From assembly GCA_036504895.1 (NCBI GenBank), contig DASXUJ010000024.1, positions 1-64,000 on the forward strand: a DNA stretch of 64,000 nt, written 5' to 3'. A model generated the notes under the pieces. It was given only the letters and a program-made list of their open reading frames with translations. It had not been told where the DNA came from and made no database searches. The stretch is from Syntrophorhabdaceae bacterium. GTDB taxonomy: Bacteria > Desulfobacterota > Syntrophorhabdia > Syntrophorhabdales > Syntrophorhabdaceae. Shown in pieces: positions 8,333-15,942 of this stretch. The position numbers and the translations under genes were made by a program. Every line of letters begins with the position of its first letter. The first letter of the stretch is position 1.

Positions 8333-9358
8333 TGGGGTCAAATCTTTATTCTTGACATTCATCTCCTCTCCCTGATATCCTTCCCCCATGAGCCGCCCTC
8401 TTCGCATCCAGTTTAAAGATGCATATTATCATGTCACCTGCCGGGGCAATGGAAGACAGAGTGTCTTTCTGTCGGACCAGGACAGGAAGAAGTTCCTTGA
8501 CCTTCTAGAGCGCTCCCTTGACATATACCAGGTGAATCTCCTCGCCTTCGTGCTCATGACCAATCATTTCCATATGATGGTAACCACGCCGCGAGCCAAC
8601 CTTCAGGAGTTCATGCGCCATTTCACCATCTCCTATACCTCCTATTTCAATAAGAGACATCAAAGATCCGGCCATCTCTACCAGGGCCGCTACAAATCCT
8701 TTTTAATCGAGACAGACAGCTATCTTCTCGAAGTGTCACGATACCTTCACCTTAATCCCATCCGTATAAAGCAGTTCTCGGAATCCTCCTTCGAAGAGAA
8801 GAAGGCCTACCTTGATAAATACCCGTGGAGCAGCTATCGCGATTATCTCTCCTCTTCCCGGTATGATTTTCTCTCCCGTACCGATATCCTCTCCCGCTTC
8901 AGTACTCAATCATCCTATAGGGACTTTGTGGAAGAAGGCATCCAGGGTGTGGTCAATCCCTTAGAAAGAGGACAAGGACATGGGATAATAGGTACTGCGC
9001 CGTTCATTAAGGAAATTCTCAAGATGAAGATGTTGAGTTCTTCCCGCGAACAGCCTGAAGCACGGCGTATTATCAAAGAGGCGGGACCCGATGAGGTCCT
9101 GGCGATCATTGCGAAACATTTCAAAATTACCCCGGAAGAGGTGCTTGAGAAAAGACCCGCCAAAAGTGTGGCCATGGAATTTCTCTACCGCTATGCGGGC
9201 ATGAACCAGCGGGAGATCGGGGAACTCATGGGCCTGGACTACAGTTCCATAAGCGTGGCGAGGAAACGACTACGGGAAGCAGCCGTAAAAGATAAAAAAC
9301 TCCAAAGGCATATGAAGGTGATCGAGGATGGTATTTCTCAAGTAAAGATTTGACACCA
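8333..9358 (+). mobile_element. RAYT (IS200/IS605-related) element with inverted ends
   Basis: The two ends are 16-bp inverted repeats with one mismatch: TGGGGTCAAATCTTTA at 8333-8348 and its complement at 9343-9358. The element holds a single transposase gene. It interrupts a nitrilase gene. The exact outer limits are my estimate from the inverted repeats and from where nitrilase homology stops; RAYT elements do not make target duplications, so none is expected. Confidence 0.7.
8388..9353 (+). CDS. REP-associated tyrosine transposase (RAYT)
   Basis: A 321-aa single-strand DNA transposase of the Y1_Tnp/IS200-like family. It opens with MSRPLRIQFKDAYYHVTCRG, has the metal-binding HxH motif in MTNHFHMMV near residue 60, and the YQGRYKSFLIETDSYLLEVSRYLHLNPIR region (given here in parts: GHLYQGRYKSF, then RYLHLNPIR) with the likely catalytic Tyr. 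The C-terminal third carries a DnaA-like helix-turn-helix (VAMEFLYRYAGMNQREIGEL, then SSISVARKRL), a layout typical of the longer RAYT group. Its stop codon lies in the right inverted end. RAYTs move or have moved REP-type palindromes in the genome. It looks intact. Confidence 0.9.
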   Translation: MSRPLRIQFKDAYYHVTCRGNGRQSVFLSDQDRKKFLDLLERSLDIYQVNLLAFVLMTNHFHMMVTTPRANLQEFMRHFTISYTSYFNKRHQRSGHLYQGRYKSFLIETDSYLLEVSRYLHLNPIRIKQFSESSFEEKKAYLDKYPWSSYRDYLSSSRYDFLSRTDILSRFSTQSSYRDFVEEGIQGVVNPLERGQGHGIIGTAPFIKEILKMKMLSSSREQPEARRIIKEAGPDEVLAIIAKHFKITPEEVLEKRPAKSVAMEFLYRYAGMNQREIGELMGLDYSSISVARKRLREAAVKDKKLQRHMKVIEDGISQVKI

Positions 9359-9709
9359 AGCTCTCCCCACATGGCAGGGGCACGCCCAGGGTGGGGCGAG
9401 CGTTTAAAGAGAGATTTTTCAACTGCTTTAGAGGACCTCGGAAGGCCCTTCTGTTAGTCTTCACGAGGCGCGACGGGTCGGACGTTCCTTTGAAACTCAT
9501 GGATGGTTTTCTCGGGGAGATAAATCCCCAATGATTTCGCGAAAACGAACCGACACCCTCCCTCCCCCCCATGGTGAGTCACAAGAGGCACAAGAGTGTC
9601 CGCTCCACGGGCCGCGGCGGAAGCACTGCTCTTTGACAATTGAATATGGGGCACTTCTCGCGCCCCCCATAGGGCCCGATCAGCCATTTAGGGATATGGG
9701 GAAATGATA
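9359..9709. other. Gap right of the RAYT element
   Basis: Both strands were read for the missing part of the nitrilase (CWE and metal-free C-terminal motifs) and it is not here. No other gene is recognised. Confidence 0.4.
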
Positions 9710-10267
9710 TTATCGACCCTGCGGTCTTCCTGGAGTTTTCGGAAACAAAATGACATTGTTTCCCTGTGCCGGACCTTCGGGCTCCTCGGCCATAAGGCCG
9801 AACGCATCTCGCGGGTACCCATATTTGAGAGATGACATAGGGGTCTTGTTAAGGAGGGACGAAACATCGAAAGGCGATATTTCGTCCCTGATCAAATGAT
9901 ACTTCCCACGCCAGATCATGTCGTTCATCGAACCGGTCACGGAACGGTTGGCGGTTTTCGACAAAAGAAATTCACCAGTCTCGGGTCCTATGCGTTTTTC
10001 ATATATCGATTCAAATCCATCTTCCGTCATAATGTCCCGCAAGCTATCGAGCACCCGGTTAATCAGCTGATTTGCGTCGGTGACCCCTTTGCCGTAAAAA
10101 ACCGCAGAATACAAGGCGGAGGTATTGGAAACGAGGATATACTGGGTACGATCCGCCGTGAAAAGACGGGCCGTCCAGTCGGCAAACGGGCTAGAACTCG
10201 GAGGTACAGGCGGCAACACCGTCTCTTTTATTTTCTTCGCAAGGGTATTCCCGAGCCGGATAATCAT
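9710..10267 (-). CDS. Unknown protein, possible DUF6933 type
   Basis: Start taken at the ATG at 10267 (MIIRLGNTLAKK), which has GGAGGGG just before it and overlaps the stop of the upstream gene (ATGA), so translation is coupled. The product is about 185 aa. The pattern 'MIIRLGNTLAKKIK ... FADWTARLFTADRTQYILVS ... SALYSAVFYGKG' recalls the DUF6933 family as I remember it; this was not checked. No catalytic motif, signal or membrane segment is seen, so it is probably cytoplasmic. It forms a two-gene operon with 10264-10683. Confidence 0.6.
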   Translation of the reverse strand: MIIRLGNTLAKKIKETVLPPVPPSSSPFADWTARLFTADRTQYILVSNTSALYSAVFYGKGVTDANQLINRVLDSLRDIMTEDGFESIYEKRIGPETGEFLLSKTANRSVTGSMNDMIWRGKYHLIRDEISPFDVSSLLNKTPMSSLKYGYPRDAFGLMAEEPEGPAQGNNVILFPKTPGRPQGR

Positions 10268-10683
10268 TGCCCCTCCTCCGTTATCCTCACCTTTATCTGC
10301 CATCCCTCGTGCATGGACAATACCCGCCCCAAGTCACCCATGCTCATCTTTTTTCCGTCAACCACGAGACACGCCTCATGGATTTCCGAATCCGTTGTTA
10401 TGCTTCCCTTGAAGTGGTCAAAATTCATGGTGCCGAAAGCCTCGCCCGCCTCTTCGGTGAAATAGCGGGTATTGAGTTCCTGAGGTATGCGCTTCCTCAG
10501 TTTGAAGAGAGCATTCCACGGACTCGCGGGATCGTAGGCGCTGAACACTCGAGGGTATTCGCTTTTTGTCACCTCCCGCGCCCGGAGTGAAAAGATGTTT
10601 CCGGCATCGATGAGATCATATCTGAACCTTATCGTCTTCCCGCGACAATCCTGAAAAGAATCGAAATCCGGAACATCATCCAT
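10264..10683 (-). CDS. Unknown protein, first gene of a coupled pair
   Basis: A 139-aa cytoplasmic-looking protein with good GGAGAAG spacing before the ATG. It has no signal, no transmembrane helix and no motif I know. The middle reads RKRIPQELNTRYFTEEAG, and the end is a KVRITEEG strand. Its last codon overlaps the start of the next gene, which points to joint function of the two products. Such coupled unknown pairs can be toxin-antitoxin or host-defence modules, but nothing in these sequences proves it. Confidence 0.6.
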   Translation of the reverse strand: MDDVPDFDSFQDCRGKTIRFRYDLIDAGNIFSLRAREVTKSEYPRVFSAYDPASPWNALFKLRKRIPQELNTRYFTEEAGEAFGTMNFDHFKGSITTDSEIHEACLVVDGKKMSMGDLGRVLSMHEGWQIKVRITEEGQ

Positions 10684-11218
10684 CTCACTTCTCCTTTCTC
10701 ATTTTGGTGAATTTTACAGACTGCGGGGGAAAAATGCAAACATTCCTCTGACGGCATATGTGATCGTCTTCTTGGAGGTCGGGTGTGGTTCGAATCTTTA
10801 TTGATAAAGGGTTGGCCTGGATGCGTCTTTTATCCCGTTTCCGAAAATACAGGAACAGAACTGACCCCAATAACGTTCCGACCGTCTGTGTGTCCAAAAT
10901 ATTGCGGAAGGATCAGCCCCTTGACAGCGGACATAAACGGTATTAGGTCACATTTGTCTCTCTGTCAATTCTATGGGAATCAATTGTATGTGAGCTTTAT
11001 AGGGAAAGATGGGAAAGCAAATCCTATCTGGCAGATGTTGAAGGGAAATGGTGCAACTATGGCCCTTTGCCTCGTGAGCAAAATCAACAGGTCTTATAAT
11101 GATACGCAATAGGCAATGCCAAGAGCCAGGATCTTCAGGTGATACACTTCGGAGAGCACTTTCTCTCTACCGCTGCGGGACGTCCGGCACGGTAAATATC
11201 AACCAAAGGAGGAACGGT
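10684..11218. other. Gap before the DM9 protein
   Basis: No supported gene. A GAACTGACCCCAAT phrase near 10858 is like the GGGGTCA end of RAYT-type repeats read backwards. The promoter of the minus-strand pair and of the DM9 gene should lie here. AAAGGAGG at 11203-11210 is the ribosome site of the DM9 gene. Confidence 0.4.
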
Positions 11219-12013
11219 ATGAAAAAGTGGGCCTTGGTTCTTCTCATGATTTGTGTGGTGATCGGAGTGGAACACTATGCACTTGCTCAAGTTCAAACTG
11301 GCATAGACTGTCCTGTAAAAGTCAATGCAGTTGTTCAGTCGCAGGAGAAGTGGGAGCCATCCACATTCATTCGTTGCGATTTGATGGGTGCGAATATCTA
11401 TACCGCACCCAGTGGCAAACACGTGCTGAATTGCAGTTACGATTCTCACATTGCTAATTACACGCACGGCTTGTCTAAGGAAGTGCCGGTAGGTTGTTCA
11501 AACTGCATCGTAAGGACGGACAACAAAGGATTTACATGCGCGTGCACCACTCAAACACCTGTTGCACAATGGATCAGATCTTCATCCTCTGTCCCTCCAA
11601 CAAATGCCTTAGTAGGCGGCCATATCTCTGACACGCCCTATCAAGTATATATTTGCAGAGCTAATCACAATGGCAATCTTCATCCGGGTAAAACAGCTTT
11701 TTACAATGGACGCTGGAGCTGCTTTATTGGCAATGGAGGAAGAGAAGAACGATATGAAAACTACGAAATATTTGTTGCGAATTCGGCAGAATACGTTTGG
11801 TCAACAGGAGTGACAAATTCTTTGCCAACCGGTGCTGTTCAAGGTGGTCACATTTCAGATACTCCCCAGCCTGTTTATATAGGCAGAGCATATCACAATG
11901 GAAATGCCCATCCCGGCAAGGTGGCAGTTTACGACGGGCGTTGGAGCTGCTTCATAGGTAATGGTGGTAGAGAGGAACGATATGAAACGTATGAGGTCCT
12001 AGTGAAAAAATAG
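11219..12013 (+). CDS. Secreted protein with two DM9/DUF3421-like repeats
   Basis: Start at 11219 is chosen over the earlier frame opening because AAAGGAGG lies just upstream and MKKWALVLLMICVVIG begins a signal peptide ending HYALAQ. The exported part (about 240 aa) has a Cys-rich N-terminal region (about six Cys, including CSNC and CACT) and two tandem repeats of about 65-70 residues. Each repeat reads VGGHISDTP, then YIGRAYHNGN (ICRANHNGN in repeat 1), HPGKV, then GRWSCFIGNGGREERYE. This is the pattern of DM9 repeats, best known from insect and mollusc proteins that bind glycans. In bacteria they are uncommon. Likely a secreted carbohydrate-binding protein; the target is unknown. Confidence 0.8.
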   Translation: MKKWALVLLMICVVIGVEHYALAQVQTGIDCPVKVNAVVQSQEKWEPSTFIRCDLMGANIYTAPSGKHVLNCSYDSHIANYTHGLSKEVPVGCSNCIVRTDNKGFTCACTTQTPVAQWIRSSSSVPPTNALVGGHISDTPYQVYICRANHNGNLHPGKTAFYNGRWSCFIGNGGREERYENYEIFVANSAEYVWSTGVTNSLPTGAVQGGHISDTPQPVYIGRAYHNGNAHPGKVAVYDGRWSCFIGNGGREERYETYEVLVKK

Positions 12014-12159
12014 TTTCGTCGAGTGTGTCAACGCCGGTGGTATACGTGGGGAAAATGAGGGACGCCCAGGGGATAGGGGATGGCCCTAAATAATAAAATA
12101 ACTCTCAAAGAAAGGGGATCGTATGGGATATCCCTGCATTAAGTTCTTAAGAGAATCCC

Positions 12160-12585
12160 CTACCGGGCCTCCCCTTCCCTCGCTGCAAGCCGTTTCGACA
12201 TCTCCTCTATGGCGCCCTTCTTATCCTTCCTGATTTTTCCGGCAAGCACGTGAATTTGCTCCGGGGTTTCGAAGTACTTGTCGCCCCATAGGATGATCTC
12301 AAAGAGGATGGGCATCAGATCGATCCCCTTGGGAGTCAGTTGGTAGAGATTTTTTACCTTGTTTCCGGGAAAGGCCTTTTTTTCAATGATCCCGTTTTGT
12401 TCCAAAACGAGAAGGCGATCGGCGAGGATATTGGTCGCGATCTTTTCCGGGGACTGGAGAAATTCGCCGTAGGTTTTTTTTCCGCTGAACATGAGGTCCC
12501 GTATGATCAGCAGGGTCCATTTATCGCCCAATATCTCGAGGGTAGAGCTGATCGGGCATGCCGATCTCCGGATAATTCTCTTCAT
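12160..12585 (-). CDS. HxlR-family transcription regulator
   Basis: A winged-helix repressor of about 141 aa from MKRIIRRSACPI; the earlier in-frame ATG at 12612 has no better ribosome site. Key features: Cys10 in SACPISSTLEILGDKWTLLI (shown here across CPIS and GDKW), the typical HxlR N-terminal Cys that may sense redox or aldehydes, the recognition helix around NILADRLLVLEQNGI, and YQLTPKGIDLMPI in the wing. It is divergent from the QueG-like iron-sulfur gene, with a 157-bp AT-rich spacer between them, so it probably controls that gene and itself. The ligand is not known. Confidence 0.88.
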   Translation of the reverse strand: MKRIIRRSACPISSTLEILGDKWTLLIIRDLMFSGKKTYGEFLQSPEKIATNILADRLLVLEQNGIIEKKAFPGNKVKNLYQLTPKGIDLMPILFEIILWGDKYFETPEQIHVLAGKIRKDKKGAIEEMSKRLAAREGEAR

Positions 12586-12742
12586 GTAAAAATATATACA
12601 AATTGCTTGCATAACACAAGTTAATGTTTTATACTACTTTTAAATAGCAAGTACTATGCCGGACCGGGAGTGATAACCGCCGCCGGTTCCCGCAAAGCAG
12701 GTAGTTTCAGAAAGGGAGACCATCAGAAGGAGGATGTGTGAT

Positions 12743-13780
12743 ATGGAACACAAAATACGGGAAAAGGCCCTGGAACTTGGATATGAAGACTGCGGCATCG
12801 TAGGGGTTGGTGCGTTGGCCGGTTATCGCGAAAAGCTGGAAGAGCGTATCTCGCGGATACCCATGGGAGAGAATATATATGGAAGGTTCAGGGATTACGC
12901 GGACCCCTCGGCGGCCAATCCCGCGATAAAATCGATCGTGGTCGCCATCGTCCCCAATTACAGGTACAAGGTGCCCGGCGAATTCGACGGCGTCTACGGC
13001 AAAGCCTACATGTTCGACAGCAGAACGGATGAAAATGCCCCTTTTTTCAGGATAGGCAGGGAATTTGCCCGATTTCTGGAGGGTCTCGGCCTTAAGGTTA
13101 CGATGGGGAGCGGCCATGGCCTCCCGGCGCCGGCACGGTGGGCGGCGTATCAGGCAGGGCTCGGAATCATTCGGAAGAACAACTTTTTCTACACGGCGCA
13201 AGGGTCGCATAATCATATAGAGATGTTCGCGATAGACCGGGAGCTCGAGCTCGTTCGCGACATCAAGCTCAAAGCATGTCCTGAAAAGTGCGGCAAATGC
13301 ATCGAAGCCTGCCCGACCCGAACGCTCAACGCGCCCTATACCATGTCGATGATCGGGTGCATCAGCTTTCAGACCACCTTATCGACGAACATGGGAATGG
13401 GGGTACCTTCTCCCGAGATGGCGGAACAGATAGGCGGAAGGCTGTACGGGTGCGACGCGTGCCAGGACGCATGCCCTTTTAACAAGGATAAGTGTACGGG
13501 CGAGGAGGAGTTTCCGGGGCTTGGCGCCCTGGCGCCTTCAATGCGTCCGGAACAGATTATGGCCATGAGCTACGATGAGATCGGGAGCACATTGGCCCGG
13601 AAATTCTGGTACATAAAGCCGGAAAATCTCTGGAAATGGAAACTGAACGCCCTGACCGTGATGATGAACCGTTACTGCAAAGAATATGAAGCGCCCATAA
13701 AGCTCGGTCTCGAAGATACCAACGAAAAGGTGCACGCTTTCTCGCGCGGCGCCTGCTCGAAGCTCGGGATATGGCATTGA
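12743..13780 (+). CDS. QueG-like 4Fe-4S protein
   Basis: About 345 aa from the ATG at 12743 (AAGGAGG 9 bp upstream; the ATG at 12734 is too close). It carries two ferredoxin-type clusters: CPEKCGKCIEACPT and, after MIGCISF, CDACQDACPFN. This order and the CISF-like link are those of epoxyqueuosine reductase (QueG), a B12 and iron-sulfur enzyme of tRNA queuosine synthesis. The N-terminal half, however, is divergent from typical QueG and the gene sits alone next to an HxlR regulator, so it may be a paralog acting on another substrate, as in reductive-dehalogenase-related proteins. The C-terminus has a short HEAT-like helical tail. Confidence 0.75.
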   Translation: MEHKIREKALELGYEDCGIVGVGALAGYREKLEERISRIPMGENIYGRFRDYADPSAANPAIKSIVVAIVPNYRYKVPGEFDGVYGKAYMFDSRTDENAPFFRIGREFARFLEGLGLKVTMGSGHGLPAPARWAAYQAGLGIIRKNNFFYTAQGSHNHIEMFAIDRELELVRDIKLKACPEKCGKCIEACPTRTLNAPYTMSMIGCISFQTTLSTNMGMGVPSPEMAEQIGGRLYGCDACQDACPFNKDKCTGEEEFPGLGALAPSMRPEQIMAMSYDEIGSTLARKFWYIKPENLWKWKLNALTVMMNRYCKEYEAPIKLGLEDTNEKVHAFSRGACSKLGIWH

Positions 13781-13820
13781 GCTGGAGCGATGGAGGGGCC
13801 ATCCCCATCGCTCCCTGATT

Positions 13821-14741
13821 CTACCTTCTATGGTCCGACTCCCCCCCTTCGGGTCTTCCCTGGGGTTGAGAGTGTTGCGGCTGCTGGGCTTCAGGTCTTT
13901 GCTCCTGCTGAGGATGCGGAGCCTGAGGCTGGACGCGTTGCGGCTGCGGAGCCTGTGGCTGAAAGTGTTGGGGCTGCGGAGCCTGAGGTCTTTGGTCCGG
14001 TCTTGGCGTCTGCGGACCCTGAGGCTGGACGTGTTGCGGCTGCGGACCCTGAGGTCTTTGGTCCGGCCTTTGTGGCTGCGAGGCCTGGGGCTGAAAATGT
14101 TGTGGTTGCTGAACTTGAGGTCGCTGCTGTGGCTGCGGGGCCTGAGGCCTTTGATCCGGCCTTTGTGGCTGCGGGGCCTGAGGCTGCATTCGTTGCTGAT
14201 GTTGCTGGACCTCGGGCCTCTGGTGGTATTGCTGCTGCCTCTGGCTTCTTAGCTCCTGTCTCTGTTGCGGCGGTCGGGGTTGATAGCCCTGGACGCCCCA
14301 CGCATGCTTTTCCCAGCGGCGGTCGTTTTGCCAGGTCCTCCAGTTCTGTTGAAGCCGTCTGTTGGGAATTCGTTCGTACCTCCAGGGATGGCCGTACCAG
14401 TTATGCTCTCTGTAGTGTCCCCTCCAACCTGGATCTATGTCAAAATAGAAGCTTGGAACACTGCGATAATAACCCCAGCCACGGTTATAATAGTGCGATC
14501 GATACCAACGGCCTTCCCACAGACGCCACCACCAGCCGTTCCAGAAGAACAGTTCTGCATCGATATCAGGGACAACATAGACACCGGTCGTATCAGGCAG
14601 GACTATTACATCGGGGGGCGCCTGAAATACGATGGGCGGCGGCAGACCAATCCTCACGCTAATGTCTATCTGCGCCATGGTTGGAAGGGGAGTGAAGCCC
14701 GCCAATACAAAAAGCATTGCGCCAAAAAGTAGCTTCTTCGT
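13821..14741 (-). CDS. Periplasmic Q/P-repeat protein, apparent ACG start
   Basis: About 306 aa. An AAGGAG site lies 8 bp before ACG AAG AAG CTA at 14741, which would be a perfect MKKLLFGAMLFVLAG signal-peptide start if the ACG were ATG; an in-frame stop lies just upstream. The first ATG is eight codons later (14717) and would remove both lysines. After the signal (cut near PTMAQ) come a hydrophobic beta stretch, a Trp/Tyr-rich region (FFWNGWWWRLWEGRWYRS), and from about residue 170 a Gln/Pro repeat tail (QPQAPQPQRPDQRP style units, 10 or more). This resembles YXWGXW-type envelope proteins. The repeats are encoded by near-identical DNA, so length may vary between strains. Role unknown. Confidence 0.75.
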   Translation of the reverse strand, partial: TKKLLFGAMLFVLAGFTPLPTMAQIDISVRIGLPPPIVFQAPPDVIVLPDTTGVYVVPDIDAELFFWNGWWWRLWEGRWYRSHYYNRGWGYYRSVPSFYFDIDPGWRGHYREHNWYGHPWRYERIPNRRLQQNWRTWQNDRRWEKHAWGVQGYQPRPPQQRQELRSQRQQQYHQRPEVQQHQQRMQPQAPQPQRPDQRPQAPQPQQRPQVQQPQHFQPQASQPQRPDQRPQGPQPQHVQPQGPQTPRPDQRPQAPQPQHFQPQAPQPQRVQPQAPHPQQEQRPEAQQPQHSQPQGRPEGGESDHRR

Positions 14742-15170
14742 CTCGTTTTCTCCTTATTTCCCGAATTGAGCATAGATGTCTTCAAGTTCAGCGACGCACC
14801 TCCATAATGGGCCAATCTATTGCGAGAGCTATATATCTTTGTCTTTCCATCGGCCGAAACCGAGTCGATCCGTTTATGCCGGTCCTTTCTCAATGTAAGG
14901 CATCTTCGGCAGGACCGCAACCGGGGAAATCCCGGGCAAATTCTTTAATTGTTCACTTTCTTTCGGCCCTTGTGCGTGCGGGGCCGGATCGGGTCCGGTG
15001 GTCGAAAGAGGAGGACCAACCTGCGATCAGGTGAAGAAGGTTGGAGCCTTCAACAAGGAGATCGACTGTACTTGTTGAGTTTATTCCCTGAATATGTGAA
15101 AATATGCAGCCGGCCTCCCGATAATCACGGGACAAAGCATTCGTAGTAGAGTGTATAAGGAGTGGGTGAG
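14742..15170. other. Gap with no recognised gene
   Basis: Only unsupported short frames. The right end holds AAGGAG (15157-15162), the ribosome site of the NHLP-type peptide. The region between presumably holds divergent promoters for it and the Q/P-repeat gene. Confidence 0.4.
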
Positions 15171-15446
15171 ATGAAGAAAGACACCAAAGAGTATAGAAGA
15201 AGAATAGCGCAGGTGATCGAGAAAGCGGGCACGGATGCATCTTTTAGAAAGAGATTTCTTGCCGAGCCTAAGGCGGTACTGGAAGAGCACGGAATCATTC
15301 TTCCAGATAATTTTGAAGTGCAGGTCGTGGAGGAGACGGAAAAGTCCAAGTATATTCTGCTGCCCTACAAGCCGATAGATGCAGAAGGCGGGGCATGGTT
15401 ATGTGGGGACGACTCCTACGATGCGCCGTGCATTCGATGTAACTGA
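15171..15446 (+). CDS. NHLP-leader RiPP-like precursor peptide
   Basis: 91 aa from the ATG at 15171, with AAGGAG 8 bp upstream; the GTG at 15162 is inside that site. Residues about 10-65 look like a nitrile-hydratase-type leader (NHLP, as in TIGR03793): RIAQVIEKAGTDASFRKRFL, then EPKAVLEEHGI, LPDNFEVQVVEET and YILLPYKP. Such leaders guide modification enzymes in ribosomal peptide (RiPP) synthesis and are clipped off. The rest is a short core, DAEGGAWLCGDDSYDAPCIRCN in two parts (DAEGGAWLCGDD and SYDAPCIRCN), with three Cys (a CIRC pair at the end), the usual targets for cyclisation. No modifying enzyme or peptidase-transporter gene is near, so it is an orphan, or the enzymes act in trans. It could also be a fragment of nitrile hydratase alpha ancestry. 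Confidence 0.8.
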   Translation: MKKDTKEYRRRIAQVIEKAGTDASFRKRFLAEPKAVLEEHGIILPDNFEVQVVEETEKSKYILLPYKPIDAEGGAWLCGDDSYDAPCIRCN

Positions 15447-15668
15447 AGCGAAAGCGCCTCATCATACGACAATTCTCATGGGAAGCAGCGGTATGGGCGA
15501 ATCTATGCGGGTCAGCTGCACCGGGCCGCGTGTTTTATTCGAATCCGTCATCGGGAACTGTCCGTTCCTGTTGGTATCAAACCTGATTCATTTCAACAGC
15601 ATGCAGCCGGTCAGGGTTAGATGGCTACCGGGGTGGAGCGATTATCTCCCGTGAGTGGGGACGCACCC

Positions 15669-15833
15669 TTATGCCCTCGGCCGGTTTTCCTTGTCGGGCT
15701 CCTGGATCGCCCTTTTAAAACCCCTTATCGATTTTCCTAATCCGGAGGCGATTTCGGGAAGCTTACCGGCTCCGAATATAAGAATGACGATTACCATAAT
15801 GATAATAAGCTCCTGCATTCCCAGTCCGAACAT
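15669..15833 (-). CDS. tatA: Twin-arginine translocase subunit TatA
   Basis: 54 aa, found by reading the strand; [20 protein letters not shown], then [20 protein letters not shown], is the diagnostic TatA/E signature: a short N-terminal helix, the hinge FGAGKLPE, and an amphipathic helix. TatA forms the pore through which folded proteins with a twin-arginine signal pass. GAGGAGAGG lies just before the ATG. It is last in a minus-strand run after a Tat-signal flavoprotein and its cytochrome, so it probably serves that substrate. tatB and tatC are not in the window. At 54 aa it is on the short side. Confidence 0.92.
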   Translation of the reverse strand: MFGLGMQELIIIMVIVILIFGAGKLPEIASGLGKSIRGFKRAIQEPDKENRPRA

Positions 15834-15942
15834 TTCCTCTCCTCTGTCTAGGGTATGGTCTTTTTGCTCCCATGGCCTCTATCCGGACCGGTAGCGGCCT
15901 TGGCCCTCTGGGTCTCCCGGCTAACCGCGGTTTTCGGCGCGA

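Noticed and set aside
9359-9709. Missing C-terminal half of the nitrilase
   Set aside because: I read both strands and found neither the catalytic CWE region nor downstream nitrilase phrases.
13790-14662. 290-aa plus-strand frame rich in Ala/Glu/Val
   Set aside because: It is the mirror of the Q/P repeats of the minus-strand gene, starts right at the end of the QueG-like gene without a ribosome site and has repeat-driven composition.
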